Part shown: in pieces, positions 1 through 8,405 of the stretch
How the letters are laid out: every line of letters starts with the position of its first letter
Position numbering within the stretch: position 1 is the first letter of the stretch
NCBI GenBank assembly: GCA_965221555.1
Contig: OZ244895.1
Location: 2,418,001-2,482,000 of the forward strand
From: JAJEAD01 sp965221555
GTDB lineage: Bacteria > Pseudomonadota > Gammaproteobacteria > HK1
Direction of reading: 5' to 3'
DNA: 64,000 nucleotides
Made by a program: the position numbers and the translations under genes
The notes under the pieces: generated by a model
Told to the model about the DNA's origin: nothing
The model's input: the letters and a program-made list of their open reading frames with translations, nothing else
Databases searched by the model: none

Positions 1-2130
1 GTCAGTGCGGCCGAGGACAGCGACGAGGAGGCCGAGAGCGCCACGCTCACTCTCGATCCCTCGGGCGGGGGTTATGACGACCTCGCGGCCGGCTCGCTGG
101 CGGTGACAGTGACCGACGGCCAAGTATCCGGCGCGGGCCTGATAATGCAGCCCGAGAGCCTGACGCTTGCGGAGGGTTCGTCGGGCAGCTTCACGGTGGC
201 GCTGGCGGCCCTGCCGAAGGGGCCGGTGACGGTGGCGATCTCGTCGGACCATGGCGACCTGACCACAAGCCCCGCCGAGCTTGTCTTCACGCCCACGAAC
301 TGGGATGTGGCGCAGACGGTGACGGTCCGCGCGGACGAGGACAGCGACGAGGAGGAGGAGAGCGCCACGCTCACTCTCGATCCCTCGGGCGGGGGTTATG
401 ACGACCTCGCGGATGGCGCGCTGCCGGTGACGGTGATCGACGGCCAGGTAACTGGCGGGGGCCTGGTGATAGAGCCTCGGAGCCTGACGCTTGCGGAGGG
501 TTCTTCGGGGAGCTTCGCGGTGGCGCTTGAGGTCCTGCCGAAGGGGCCGGTGACGGTGACGCTCTCGTCGGACCACGGCGATGTAACCACGAGTCCCACC
601 GAGCTTGTCTTCACGCCCTCGGACTGGAATGTGGCCCAGACGGTGAGAGTCAGCGTGGCCGAGGACGGCGATGAGACGCACGAGAACGCCACGCTCACCG
701 TCGATCCCTCGGGCGGCGGCTATGACGCCGTGGTCTCCGGGAGCGTGGCGGTGCGGGTGGAGGATGGCCCCGCGTCGCAGGCGCAGGCGGAGCGGCGTCT
801 GGCGGAGCCGGCGCTGGTGGATGTGGGGCTCGACACCCTGTCGGGCATGTCCGCGGCCATGAGGGGTCGTTTCGGCGGCTGCGAGAGCGCGCTGACCTTG
901 GCCGGCGAGACGGTGCGCAGCGGCGATTCGGAGTCGGAAGCCGGGGACGGCGATGGCGAGCGGCAGATGACGCCGGCCGAGGCGCTCGGCGCGAGCGCGT
1001 TCCGCTGGTCGGCCGGCTGCGGCGGGGCCAAAGACCGAAGCTGGACCGTCTGGGGTCATGGCGATCACGCGCATTTTGGCGGCAGCCTGGCGCAAGGCCG
1101 CTATGACGGCTCGCTGAGTACCGCATGGCTCGGAGTGGATCGCTATGTGAGTGAATATCTGGTCGCCGGCGCGGCGTTGTCCCGGGGGCAGGGGAGCACG
1201 GACTTTGACCGCTTCGGCCTTGCCGAGGAGACGACGGAGCTGACCACCCGGCTGACGGTCGGCTGGCCCTATGTACGCCTCGAGACCAGAGGGGGCGGGG
1301 CGCTGCAACTGGTGCTTGGCGTCGGCAGCGGCACGGCGGAATATCGCCGCGAAGGCCAACGCACAGAGGAGGCGAGTCTGGATGCGTTGCTGGCCTCGGT
1401 GAGCGGCGAGGCGCCGTTGTGGCGCGGCGAGGGCTTGAGCCTGCGCGCGACCGGCGCGCTGGAAGTGGCACGGGTGAAGACCGGGGGCGGCGCGAGCGGC
1501 GTCCTGGGCGGCCTGCGGGCGGAGGGCACGCGTTTGCGCGCCGGCCTGGAGGCGGAGCGCAGCGCGTTTCGGCTGGGGACGCTGTCGCTGGCGCCGCATG
1601 GCGCGGTGGCGGTGGCCCACGACGCGGGCGACGGGCTCGACGGCACCGGGCTTGAGCTCTCCGGTGGTTTCAGGGTGGCCACGGCGGACCCGCGCTTCGG
1701 CCTGAGCGCCTCGACGCGCTGGCTGGCGCTGCATTCCGCCGATCGGCGGCGGCACTGGGGCGCCAGCGTGGAGGCGGTCTGGAAGGCCACTTCGAACGGT
1801 CGCGGCCTGTCGCTGTCGCTGGCCCCGACCTGGGGCCTGCAGGGCGAGGGCGCGTTGCAAGGGTCGGATATCTTCGCGAACCTGGAGGACGAGCGCTCGG
1901 ACGGCGGCGCGGCGTTGGCCTCGCGCCTCGACTACGGGATGGCGACGTCGCGCGGGGGGCTGTTCACGCCCTTCGTCGAACTCGCGGTCGGCGAGAGCCG
2001 CCGCCTCACCACCGGCACGGAGTTCGAATGGGGCACAGACTTTCTTGCCACCTTCACCGGTGAGCGTCGCGAAACCCCCGACCGAACGCCCGATCACCGC
2101 CTCGGCCTCGATCTGCGCCTGCGATTCTGA
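1..2130 (+). CDS. Autotransporter-like surface protein, paralogue 1 (5' end outside window)
   Basis: The reading frame is open from base 1, so the start lies upstream of the window; the ATG at 103 is internal to a repeat. The visible part holds the end of one repeat and two full ~105-residue repeats (to about base 780), each with the pattern EGSSGSFTVAL, LSSDHGDV, FTPSDWNVAQTVTVS, an acidic stretch, then SGGGYD. These look like Calx-beta-type or Ig-like beta-sandwich modules, and the acidic segments could bind calcium (inference). A linker containing FGGCESALTLAGE leads to a ~370-residue C-terminal domain rich in alternating hydrophobic strands. The protein ends LRLRF, with the terminal Phe typical of outer-membrane barrels. 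Role: probably a surface-displayed adhesin or interaction protein. It is one of three tandem paralogues and its last ~130 codons are almost identical to those of paralogue 2. Confidence 0.85.
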   Translation, partial: VSAAEDSDEEAESATLTLDPSGGGYDDLAAGSLAVTVTDGQVSGAGLIMQPESLTLAEGSSGSFTVALAALPKGPVTVAISSDHGDLTTSPAELVFTPTNWDVAQTVTVRADEDSDEEEESATLTLDPSGGGYDDLADGALPVTVIDGQVTGGGLVIEPRSLTLAEGSSGSFAVALEVLPKGPVTVTLSSDHGDVTTSPTELVFTPSDWNVAQTVRVSVAEDGDETHENATLTVDPSGGGYDAVVSGSVAVRVEDGPASQAQAERRLAEPALVDVGLDTLSGMSAAMRGRFGGCESALTLAGETVRSGDSESEAGDGDGERQMTPAEALGASAFRWSAGCGGAKDRSWTVWGHGDHAHFGGSLAQGRYDGSLSTAWLGVDRYVSEYLVAGAALSRGQGSTDFDRFGLAEETTELTTRLTVGWPYVRLETRGGGALQLVLGVGSGTAEYRREGQRTEEASLDALLASVSGEAPLWRGEGLSLRATGALEVARVKTGGGASGVLGGLRAEGTRLRAGLEAERSAFRLGTLSLAPHGAVAVAHDAGDGLDGTGLELSGGFRVATADPRFGLSASTRWLALHSADRRRHWGASVEAVWKATSNGRGLSLSLAPTWGLQGEGALQGSDIFANLEDERSDGGAALASRLDYGMATSRGGLFTPFVELAVGESRRLTTGTEFEWGTDFLATFTGERRETPDRTPDHRLGLDLRLRF

Positions 2131-2147
2131 AGTCCGCGCAATGCCCA

Positions 2148-2180
2148 CCCCGCCGGCCCGCTCAGGTGACGCCGGCGGGG
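2148..2180 (+). terminator. GC-rich hairpin after paralogue 1
   Basis: A perfect 10-bp stem, CCCCGCCGGC with GCCGGCGGGG, lies 17 nt after the stop codon. The same hairpin follows all three paralogues (also at 7546 and 14226). No T-run follows, so whether it terminates intrinsically or only protects the mRNA end is uncertain. Confidence 0.55.
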
Positions 2181-2304
2181 TCGGCTAACGCTTGGTTCGC
2201 AGCAGTTCAGGCGGGCGTTCACGCCCTGACCGCGCCGACGATGCCCCTTGGGTCATCGTAGGTCGGAAGTTTGTCGGCCCTCCGCATGGTCGCGACCGTG
2301 TTGC

Positions 2305-2486
2305 TTGCTCGCGGACGAGTCGACCGGGAATCTGGACCGCCGCGCCGCGCGTCAGATCCTCGAACTCATGCTGGACTGAATCGGGCGACGAACGCGAGCT
2401 TGGTCGTGGTCACCCACGATCCTGGCATCGCCTCAGCCATGGACCGCACGGAGACGCTCGAGGACGCTTCGATCCGGGTAGGCTGA
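2305..2486 (+). pseudogene. lolD: lolD 3' remnant, copy 1
   Basis: The DNA encodes LLADESTGNLDRRAARQ, the Walker B/D-loop region of a LolD-type lipoprotein-release ATPase. After a short indel near 2377 that creates a TGA, it continues in another frame as SLVVVTHDP and ends at the TGA at 2484-2486. Intact LolD has DEPTGNLD followed by LVVTHD at this spacing. The P-loop and signature motif are absent, so this is the dead 3' end of the gene. It lacks the MITE found in the second copy and so serves as an empty site. The intact lolD presumably lies left of the window (inference from lolCDE-comEC synteny). Confidence 0.8.
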
Positions 2487-2817
2487 ACGCCTGTTCTTGG
2501 ACGAGCGTGGCGCGCTCGATGACGATGTCTTGAACCGCCAGGTTGTGATGACCTGAGCGCGTGCCGGTAGGGAATTCCTCTATCCGTGCGAGCATATCCA
2601 TGCCGTCGCCGAACCCTTCGAACACGCGGTATTTCCACCTTTCCCGGGTTTTCGATTTCAAGTCGAGAAACGAATTGACCAACCTGTATTTCGAAATGTC
2701 CTGTACCCGCACATCGACGACTCCATTTCAACGCGTTCTTGACAGGCTGGCCGACGGAGTGATTTCATCGCGGCGGCGTCAACAAATCGGTAAAAAAACG
2801 CTGAATATGGGTTCTTG
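2487..2817 (+). promoter_or_regulatory. Leader/promoter region of paralogue 2, conserved with paralogue 3
   Basis: This 331-nt stretch has no convincing plus-strand gene and is clearly homologous to 8071-8405. A TTGACA at 2739-2744 followed 18 nt later by TTTCAT (2763-2768) is a candidate promoter; the TTGACA is identical in the paralogous leader (8328) and the -10 box there is TTTGAT. On the minus strand both copies can encode a related peptide (VQDISKYRLVN and so on), which may be a gene relic or chance. Confidence 0.5.
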
Positions 2818-5800
2818 ATGAAGATTGCAAAGAAGTTCTCGAACACAATCAGGCCCTTGGGCCACCGTTTAAGCACCCCCCGCAGGCGGGGGATGAAACC
2901 CCTTGAAGCAGCTCGCGGCATACGGCCCCTTGGCCTTGCCGCTGCTTTTCTGCTGTTGGCGGCGCCGTTCATTCAGGCGCAGGCGGCGGCGCCCAGGGTG
3001 ACTTCGATCGAGCGACAGGACCCAACGGTCCGGTTGACGAACAGTAACAGTCTGCACTGGCGCGTGACCTTCAGCGAGTCCGTGACGGGAGTGGATACGG
3101 CGGACTTCGAACTGTCGGGGACCACGGCAGTGCTGCGCGTGCTCCAGGTGCAAGGCTCGTCCGGCACCCAATATGACATACGCGCCAATGCCGGCGATAT
3201 CGCCGATTTGGACGGCATCGTCAAGCTGGCATTCAAGGACGCCAGCGAGGTGACGGTGAACGACCTTGACGGCAACGCGCTTACCAATACCACGCCGACC
3301 GGTTCGAGCAATGATGACTTTCTGCTGGACAATACCTGGCCGACGGTGGCCATCGAGGGGGTTCCCGCGAGCGCGAGCGGCCCCTTCACGGCGACGCTGC
3401 GCTTCAGTGAAGCGGTGACCGGTTTCGAGGTCGGCGACATCAGCGCCCGCGGCGCCAACCTGTCGGATTTCACGGCCACGGAAGCCGGACTAGTATGGAC
3501 AGTGCTGGTGACACCCTACGACGACTACCGTCTCCAGCTCTCGCATGGGGTCGCCTTTGACCTCGCTGGCAACGGCAGTTTCATCAATCGTGGCGTAAAC
3601 GCCCGGGGAACGTTCTTGGTGGCGGGCGCCGGGCTCGTTCTGACGCCCGAGAGTCTGGCGATTGCCGAAGGTTCGTCGGGGACGTTCACGGTGGCGCTGG
3701 CGGCGCTTCCGACGGAGACGGTGACGGTGGCGCTCTCGTCGGATCATGACGATGTGACCCTCGACGAGGAGACACTGACCTTCACGACCTCCGACTGGAA
3801 TACGCCGCAGACGGTGACGGCGAGCGCAGACGAGGACGCCGACTCGGCCAACGAGAGCGCGACGCTTACCGCCGATCCCTCCTCGGACGGCGGGTATGAT
3901 GCCGCGCCGGACGCTTCGGTGGCGGTGACGGTGACCGACCGGGATGCGCGGCTCAACGTGGCGCCGGTCAGCCTGACCATGCCGGAGGGCTCGTCGGAGA
4001 CCTTCACGGTGGCGCTGACGGGGCTTCCGACGGGGCCGGTGACGGTGACGCTCTCCTCGGACAATGCCGATGTGACCCTCGACGAGGAGACACTGACCTT
4101 CACGACCTCCGACTGGAGCGTGGAGCAGACGGTGACGGTGACCGCGGCCCGTGACGAAGACGCGGGCGACGACAGCGCCTCGGTGGGTCTCGCGCTCTCG
4201 GGCGGGGGCTATGATGGCGTGTCGGGCAGCTCGGTGTCGGTCACGGTGACGGACGATGACGCCGGGCTGGTCGTGGCGCCGGAGAATCTGACGATTGCGG
4301 AAGGCTCGTCGGGAACCTTCACGGTGGTGCTGGCGGCCTTGCCGGTGGGGCCGGTGACGGTGGCGCTCTCCTCGGACAATGCCGATGTGACCCTCGACGA
4401 GGAGACACTGACCTTCACGACCTCCGACTGGAGCGTGGAGCAGACGGTGACGGTGACCGCGGCCCGTGACGAAGACGCGGGCGATGACAGCGCTTCGGTG
4501 GGTCTCGCGCTCTCGGGCGGCGGATATGACCGCCTGGCGGACGGCTCGGTGTCGGTCACGGTGACGGACGATGACGCCGGGCTGGTCGTGGCGCCGGAGA
4601 ATCTGACGATTGCGGAAGGCTCGTCGGGAACCTTCACGGTGGTGCTGGCGGCCTTGCCGGTGGGGCCGGTGACGGTGGCGCTCTCGTCGGACCATGGCGA
4701 GGTGACCCTGGACAAGGAGTCGTTGACGTTCACGCCATCGGACTGGGATACGCCGCAGACGGTGACGGCGAACGCGGCCCGGGACGTCGACGCGGAGGAC
4801 GACCTCGCCACGCTCAGACTCGACCCCTCGGGCGGCGGATATGACCGCTTGGCGGACGGCTCGCTGGCGGTGACGGTTAGCGATGCCGATCTGTCGGACG
4901 CGGGGCTGACGGTGATCCCGACACGCCTGACCATCCCGGAGGGCACGTCGGAGAGCTTCACGGTGGCGCTGGCGGTCCTGCCGAAGGGGCCGGTGACGGT
5001 GGCGCTCTCGTCGGATCATGACGGTGTAACCGTGACCCCCGCCGCGCTGACCTTCACGCCTACGGACTGGGATGTGGCGCAGACGGTGACGGTCAGCGCG
5101 GTCGAGGACGCCGACGAGGAGGACGAGAGCGCCACGCTCAGACTCGACCCCTCGGGCGGCGGATATGACCGCCTGGCTGAGGGGTCGGTACTGGTGACGG
5201 TGACCGACGGCCCGGTATCCGGCGCGGGCCTGACGCTTTCGCCTCGGAGCCTGACGCTTATGGAGGGTTCGTCGGGGAGCTTCACGGTAGCGCTGGCGGC
5301 CCTGCCGAAGGGTCCGGTGGCGGTGGCGGTCTCGTCGGACCATGGCGATGTAACCACGAGCGCCACCGAGCTGACCTTTACGCCCTCGGACTGGAACGTG
5401 GCGCAGACGGTGACGGTCAGCGCGGCCGAGGACGATGATGGACAGAACGAGAGCGCCACGCTCACCTTCGATGCCTCGGGCGGCGGCTATGACGAACTCG
5501 CCGACGCTTCGCTCGCGGTGACGGTGACCGAAATCCAGGTACCCGGCGCGGGCTTGACGATCGAGACGACGAGTCTGAGGCTGGCGGAGGGTTCGTCGGG
5601 GCGCTTCACGGTGGCGCTGGCGGTCCTGCCGAAGGGGCCGGTGACGGTGGCGCTCTCGTCGGATCATGACGATGTATCCGTGAACCCCGCCACGCTGACC
5701 TTCACGCCTACGGACTGGGATGTGGCGCAGACGGTGACGGTCAGCGTGGTCGAGGACGCCGACGAGGAGCACGAGAACGCTACGCTCACTGTCGACCCCT

Positions 5801-7539
5801 CGGGCGGGGGCTATGACGGCCTGGCTGAGGGGTTGGTACTGGTGACGGTGATCGACGGCCAGGTATCCGGTGCGGACCTGGAGCTTGAGCCTGTGAGCCT
5901 GACGCTGGCAGAGGGTTCGTCGGGGAGCTTCACGGTGGCGCTGGCGGCGGCGCCGATCGGGCCGGTGACGGTGGCGCTCTCGTCGGATCATGACGATGTA
6001 ACCGTGAACCCCGCCGCGCTGACCTTCACGCCCTCGGACTGGGATGTGGCGCAGACGGTGAGAGTCAGCGCGGTCGAGGACGCCGACGAGGAGGACGAGA
6101 ACGCTACGCTCACCGTCGATCCCTCGGGCGGCGGCTATGACATCGTGGTTTCCGGAACCGTGGCGGTGCGGGTGGCGGATGGCGTCGCGTCGCAGGCGGA
6201 ACGGCGTCTGGCGGAGCCGGTGCTGGTGGATGTGGCGTTCGACACATTGTCGGGCATGTCCGCGGCCATGAAGGGGCGTTTCGGTGGCTGCGAGAGTGCG
6301 CTGACCTTGGCCGGCGAGAGGGTGCGCACCGGCGACTCCGAGGCGGAGGCTGGGAACGGCAATGGCGAGCGGCAGATGACGCCGGCCGAGGCGCTCGGCG
6401 CGAGCGCGTTCCGCTGGTCGGCTGGGTGCGGCGGGGCCAAGGACCAAGGCTTGACCATCTGGGGCCATGGCGATCTCGCGCATTCTGGCGGCAGCCTGGC
6501 GCAAGGCCGCTATGACGGCTCGCTCAGCACCGCGTGGCTTGGCGTGGACCGCTATGTGGGTGAGGACCTGATCGCCGGCGCGGCGCTGTCTCAGGGTCAG
6601 GGGAGCATCGAGTTCGAGCGCTTCGGCCTTGCCGACGAGACGGCGGAGCTGACCACCCGGCTGACCGTCGGCTGGCCCTATGTGCGCGTCGAGACCCGCG
6701 GCGGCGGAGCGCTGCAACTGGTGCTGGGCGTCGGGAACGGCACGGCGGAGTATCGCCGCGAGGGCCGACAGACGGAGAAGGCAAGCCTCGATGCGCTGCT
6801 GGCTTCGGTGAGCGGCGAGGCGCCCATCTGGCGCGGCGACGGGATGAGCCTGCGGGCGACCGGGGCGCTGGAAGTGGCGCGGATGAAGACCGACGGCGGC
6901 GCGAGCGGCGTCCTCGGCGGTCTGCGGGCGGAGGGCACGCGCCTGCGCGCCGGCCTGGAGGCGGAGCGCAGCGCCTTCCGGCTGGGGACGCTGTCGCTGG
7001 CGCCGCATGGCGCGGCGACGGTGGCCCACGATACGGGCGACGGGCTCGACGGCACCGGGCTTGAGCTCTCCGGTGGTTTCAGGGTTGCCACGGCGGATCC
7101 GCGCTTTGGCTTGAGCGCCTCGGCGCGCTGGCTGGCGCTGCATTCCGCCGATCGGCGGCGGCACTGGGGCGCCAGCGTGGAGGCGGTCTGGAAGGCCACT
7201 TCGAACGGTCGCGGCCTGTCGCTGTCGCTGGCCCCGACCTGGGGCCTGCAAGGCGAGGGCGCGTTGCAAGGGTCGGATATCTTCGCGAACCTCGAGGACG
7301 AGCGCTCGGACGGTGGCGCGGCGTTGGCCTCGCGCCTCGACTACGGGCTGGCGACGTCGCGCGGGGGGCTGTTCACGCCCTTTGTCGAACTCGCCGTCGG
7401 CGAGAGCCGCCGCCTCACCACCGGCACGGAGTTCGAATGGGGCACCGACCTCGCCGCCACCCTCAGCGGTGAGCGCCGCGACGACCCCGGCCGAGCGCCC
7501 GACCACCGCCTCGGCCTCGATCTGCGCCTGCGATTCTGA
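2818..7539 (+). CDS. Autotransporter-like repeat surface protein, paralogue 2
   Basis: 1573 residues from the ATG at 2818; a TTG directly before it is a less likely start. The N-terminus is a long signal sequence (basic n-region to about residue 38, hydrophobic LAAAFLLLAAPF, cleavage near AQAAA). Two Ig-like modules with FSESVTG/FSEAVTG motifs follow to about residue 270. Eight ~105-residue repeats come next, each with EGSSG.FTVAL, SSDHxDV, LTFTxxDW, QTVTV, an acidic segment and SGGGYD. The C-terminal ~450 residues resemble an outer-membrane beta-barrel ending LRLRF. The protein is probably exported by Sec and displayed on the surface as an adhesin or matrix protein. Neighbouring repeats 2 and 3 share long identical DNA, pointing to repeat slippage. 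The barrel is nearly identical to paralogues 1 and 3. Ligand unknown. Confidence 0.88.
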   Translation: MKIAKKFSNTIRPLGHRLSTPRRRGMKPLEAARGIRPLGLAAAFLLLAAPFIQAQAAAPRVTSIERQDPTVRLTNSNSLHWRVTFSESVTGVDTADFELSGTTAVLRVLQVQGSSGTQYDIRANAGDIADLDGIVKLAFKDASEVTVNDLDGNALTNTTPTGSSNDDFLLDNTWPTVAIEGVPASASGPFTATLRFSEAVTGFEVGDISARGANLSDFTATEAGLVWTVLVTPYDDYRLQLSHGVAFDLAGNGSFINRGVNARGTFLVAGAGLVLTPESLAIAEGSSGTFTVALAALPTETVTVALSSDHDDVTLDEETLTFTTSDWNTPQTVTASADEDADSANESATLTADPSSDGGYDAAPDASVAVTVTDRDARLNVAPVSLTMPEGSSETFTVALTGLPTGPVTVTLSSDNADVTLDEETLTFTTSDWSVEQTVTVTAARDEDAGDDSASVGLALSGGGYDGVSGSSVSVTVTDDDAGLVVAPENLTIAEGSSGTFTVVLAALPVGPVTVALSSDNADVTLDEETLTFTTSDWSVEQTVTVTAARDEDAGDDSASVGLALSGGGYDRLADGSVSVTVTDDDAGLVVAPENLTIAEGSSGTFTVVLAALPVGPVTVALSSDHGEVTLDKESLTFTPSDWDTPQTVTANAARDVDAEDDLATLRLDPSGGGYDRLADGSLAVTVSDADLSDAGLTVIPTRLTIPEGTSESFTVALAVLPKGPVTVALSSDHDGVTVTPAALTFTPTDWDVAQTVTVSAVEDADEEDESATLRLDPSGGGYDRLAEGSVLVTVTDGPVSGAGLTLSPRSLTLMEGSSGSFTVALAALPKGPVAVAVSSDHGDVTTSATELTFTPSDWNVAQTVTVSAAEDDDGQNESATLTFDASGGGYDELADASLAVTVTEIQVPGAGLTIETTSLRLAEGSSGRFTVALAVLPKGPVTVALSSDHDDVSVNPATLTFTPTDWDVAQTVTVSVVEDADEEHENATLTVDPSGGGYDGLAEGLVLVTVIDGQVSGADLELEPVSLTLAEGSSGSFTVALAAAPIGPVTVALSSDHDDVTVNPAALTFTPSDWDVAQTVRVSAVEDADEEDENATLTVDPSGGGYDIVVSGTVAVRVADGVASQAERRLAEPVLVDVAFDTLSGMSAAMKGRFGGCESALTLAGERVRTGDSEAEAGNGNGERQMTPAEALGASAFRWSAGCGGAKDQGLTIWGHGDLAHSGGSLAQGRYDGSLSTAWLGVDRYVGEDLIAGAALSQGQGSIEFERFGLADETAELTTRLTVGWPYVRVETRGGGALQLVLGVGNGTAEYRREGRQTEKASLDALLASVSGEAPIWRGDGMSLRATGALEVARMKTDGGASGVLGGLRAEGTRLRAGLEAERSAFRLGTLSLAPHGAATVAHDTGDGLDGTGLELSGGFRVATADPRFGLSASARWLALHSADRRRHWGASVEAVWKATSNGRGLSLSLAPTWGLQGEGALQGSDIFANLEDERSDGGAALASRLDYGLATSRGGLFTPFVELAVGESRRLTTGTEFEWGTDLAATLSGERRDDPGRAPDHRLGLDLRLRF
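3628..6195 (+). repeat. Eight tandem ~320-bp coding repeats in paralogue 2
   Basis: Repeats begin at A-G/R-L-x-x-x-P/E positions near 3628, 3949, 4261, 4576, 4900, 5224, 5548 and 5872. Period is 312-324 bp. Repeats 2 and 3 are almost identical at DNA level between SSDNADV and GGGYD. Repeats 6 and 7 nearly match repeats 6 and 7 of paralogue 3. This is a coding domain repeat, not a CRISPR or satellite. Confidence 0.85.
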
Positions 7540-7545
7540 AGCCTC

Positions 7546-7580
7546 CCCCCGCCGGCCCGCTCAGGCGACGCCGGCGGGGG
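7546..7580 (+). terminator. GC-rich hairpin after paralogue 2
   Basis: An 11-bp inverted repeat, CCCCCGCCGGC with GCCGGCGGGGG, starts 6 nt after the stop. It is the counterpart of the hairpins at 2148 and 14226. No T-run follows. Confidence 0.55.
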
Positions 7581-7688
7581 CGGCTAACGCTTGGTTCGCA
7601 GCAGCTCAGGCGGGCGTTCACGCCCTGACCGCGCCGACGATGCTTCCTGGGTCATCGTAGGTCAGAAGTTGGGCGGCCCTGTGCCTGG

Positions 7689-8070
7689 TCGCAACCGCGC
7701 TGCGTGCTCGCGGACGAGCCGACCGGGAATCTGGACCGCCGCGCCGCGCGTCAGATCTTCGAACTCATGCTGGAGCTTAACCCGAAGATTTCACCGACTT
7801 CTCAACTCGCGGACGCCAATGTGCTCGCGTTAGCGGGGCGTACTCCCTCAAGCCGCAACGACTTCGTGTCAGCTACGACTTCAGCGTCTTTCGGTCCGTG
7901 CACCCCACTATCACGGCATCTTGATGCCCGAAGCGGCCGAAAATCGGTGAAACATGCGGGTTAATCGGGCGACGAACGCGAGCCTGGTCGTGGTCACCCA
8001 CGACCCGGTCATCGCCGCGGCCATGGACCGCACGGTGACGCTCGAGGACACTTCGATCCGGGTAGGCTGA
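7689..8070 (+). pseudogene. lolD: lolD 3' remnant, copy 2, split by a MITE
   Basis: The first part reads SQPRCVLADEPTGNLD...FELMLELN, in frame with intact LolD. It is broken by a 180-bp element (7781-7960) and resumes as NRATNASLVVVTHD...AMDRTVTLED to a TGA at 8068-8070. Removing the element and one TTAA restores GAG CTT AAT CGG, i.e. ELNR, exactly as in LolD. The N-terminal half with the P-loop is missing, so the fragment was already dead. It marks the left end of the third duplicated unit. Confidence 0.85.
7781..7960 (+). mobile_element. MITE-like element, copy A (180 bp, TTAA target duplication)
   Basis: The ends are inverted repeats: CCCGAAGATTTCACCGACTT on the left and AAATCGGTGAAACATGCGGG on the right. 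Flanks are TTAA at 7777-7780 and 7961-7964. The element contains no credible ORF. The paralogous site near 2377 lacks it, giving an empty site. It resembles the copies at 21819, 39215 and 48390. Confidence 0.85.
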
Positions 8071-8405
8071 GCGCACACTGTTCGACGAGCGTGGCGCGCT
8101 CGATGACGATGTCCAGACCCGCCACGTCGTGATGACCTGAGCCGTACCGGAACGGAACTCCCCTATCCGTGCGGCGGCCCCCATGCCGTCGACGAGCCCG
8201 TCGAACACGCGGTATTCCCAACCGGAAACGGTCCGGGTTTCCGATTTGAAGTCGCGAAATGGGTTGACCAATCTGTATTTCGAAATGTCCTGTACCCGTA
8301 CATCGATGACCCCTTTCCAGCGCGTTCTTGACAGGCTTGCCGGCGGGGTGCTTTGATCGCGGTGGCGTTAACAAATCGGTAGAACAACGCTGGATAGGGG
8401 TTACG
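8071..8405 (+). promoter_or_regulatory. Leader/promoter region of paralogue 3
   Basis: Homologous to 2487-2817. The candidate promoter is TTGACA at 8328-8333, an 18-nt spacer and TTTGAT at 8352-8357. The block ATCGCGGTGGCGTTAACAAA and the following CGGTAGAACAACGCTGGATA precede the start codon and match the paralogue 2 leader closely, suggesting a shared control region. Confidence 0.5.

Noticed and set aside
2561..2818. 85-residue plus-strand ORF in the leader of paralogue 2
   Set aside because: Not conserved as an open frame in the matching leader of paralogue 3, and no ribosome site.
3628..6195. CRISPR-like tandem repeat
   Set aside because: Period is ~320 bp, fully in frame and lacks unique short spacers; it is a coding domain repeat.
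3490..7506. 1338-residue minus-strand ORF antisense to paralogue 2
   Set aside because: Arg/His-rich translation with no domain pattern. It arises because the GC-rich, repeated codons of the real gene leave the opposite frame open.
7781..7960. Insertion sequence with transposase
   Set aside because: 180 bp is too short for a transposase and no frame resembles one; called MITE-like instead.
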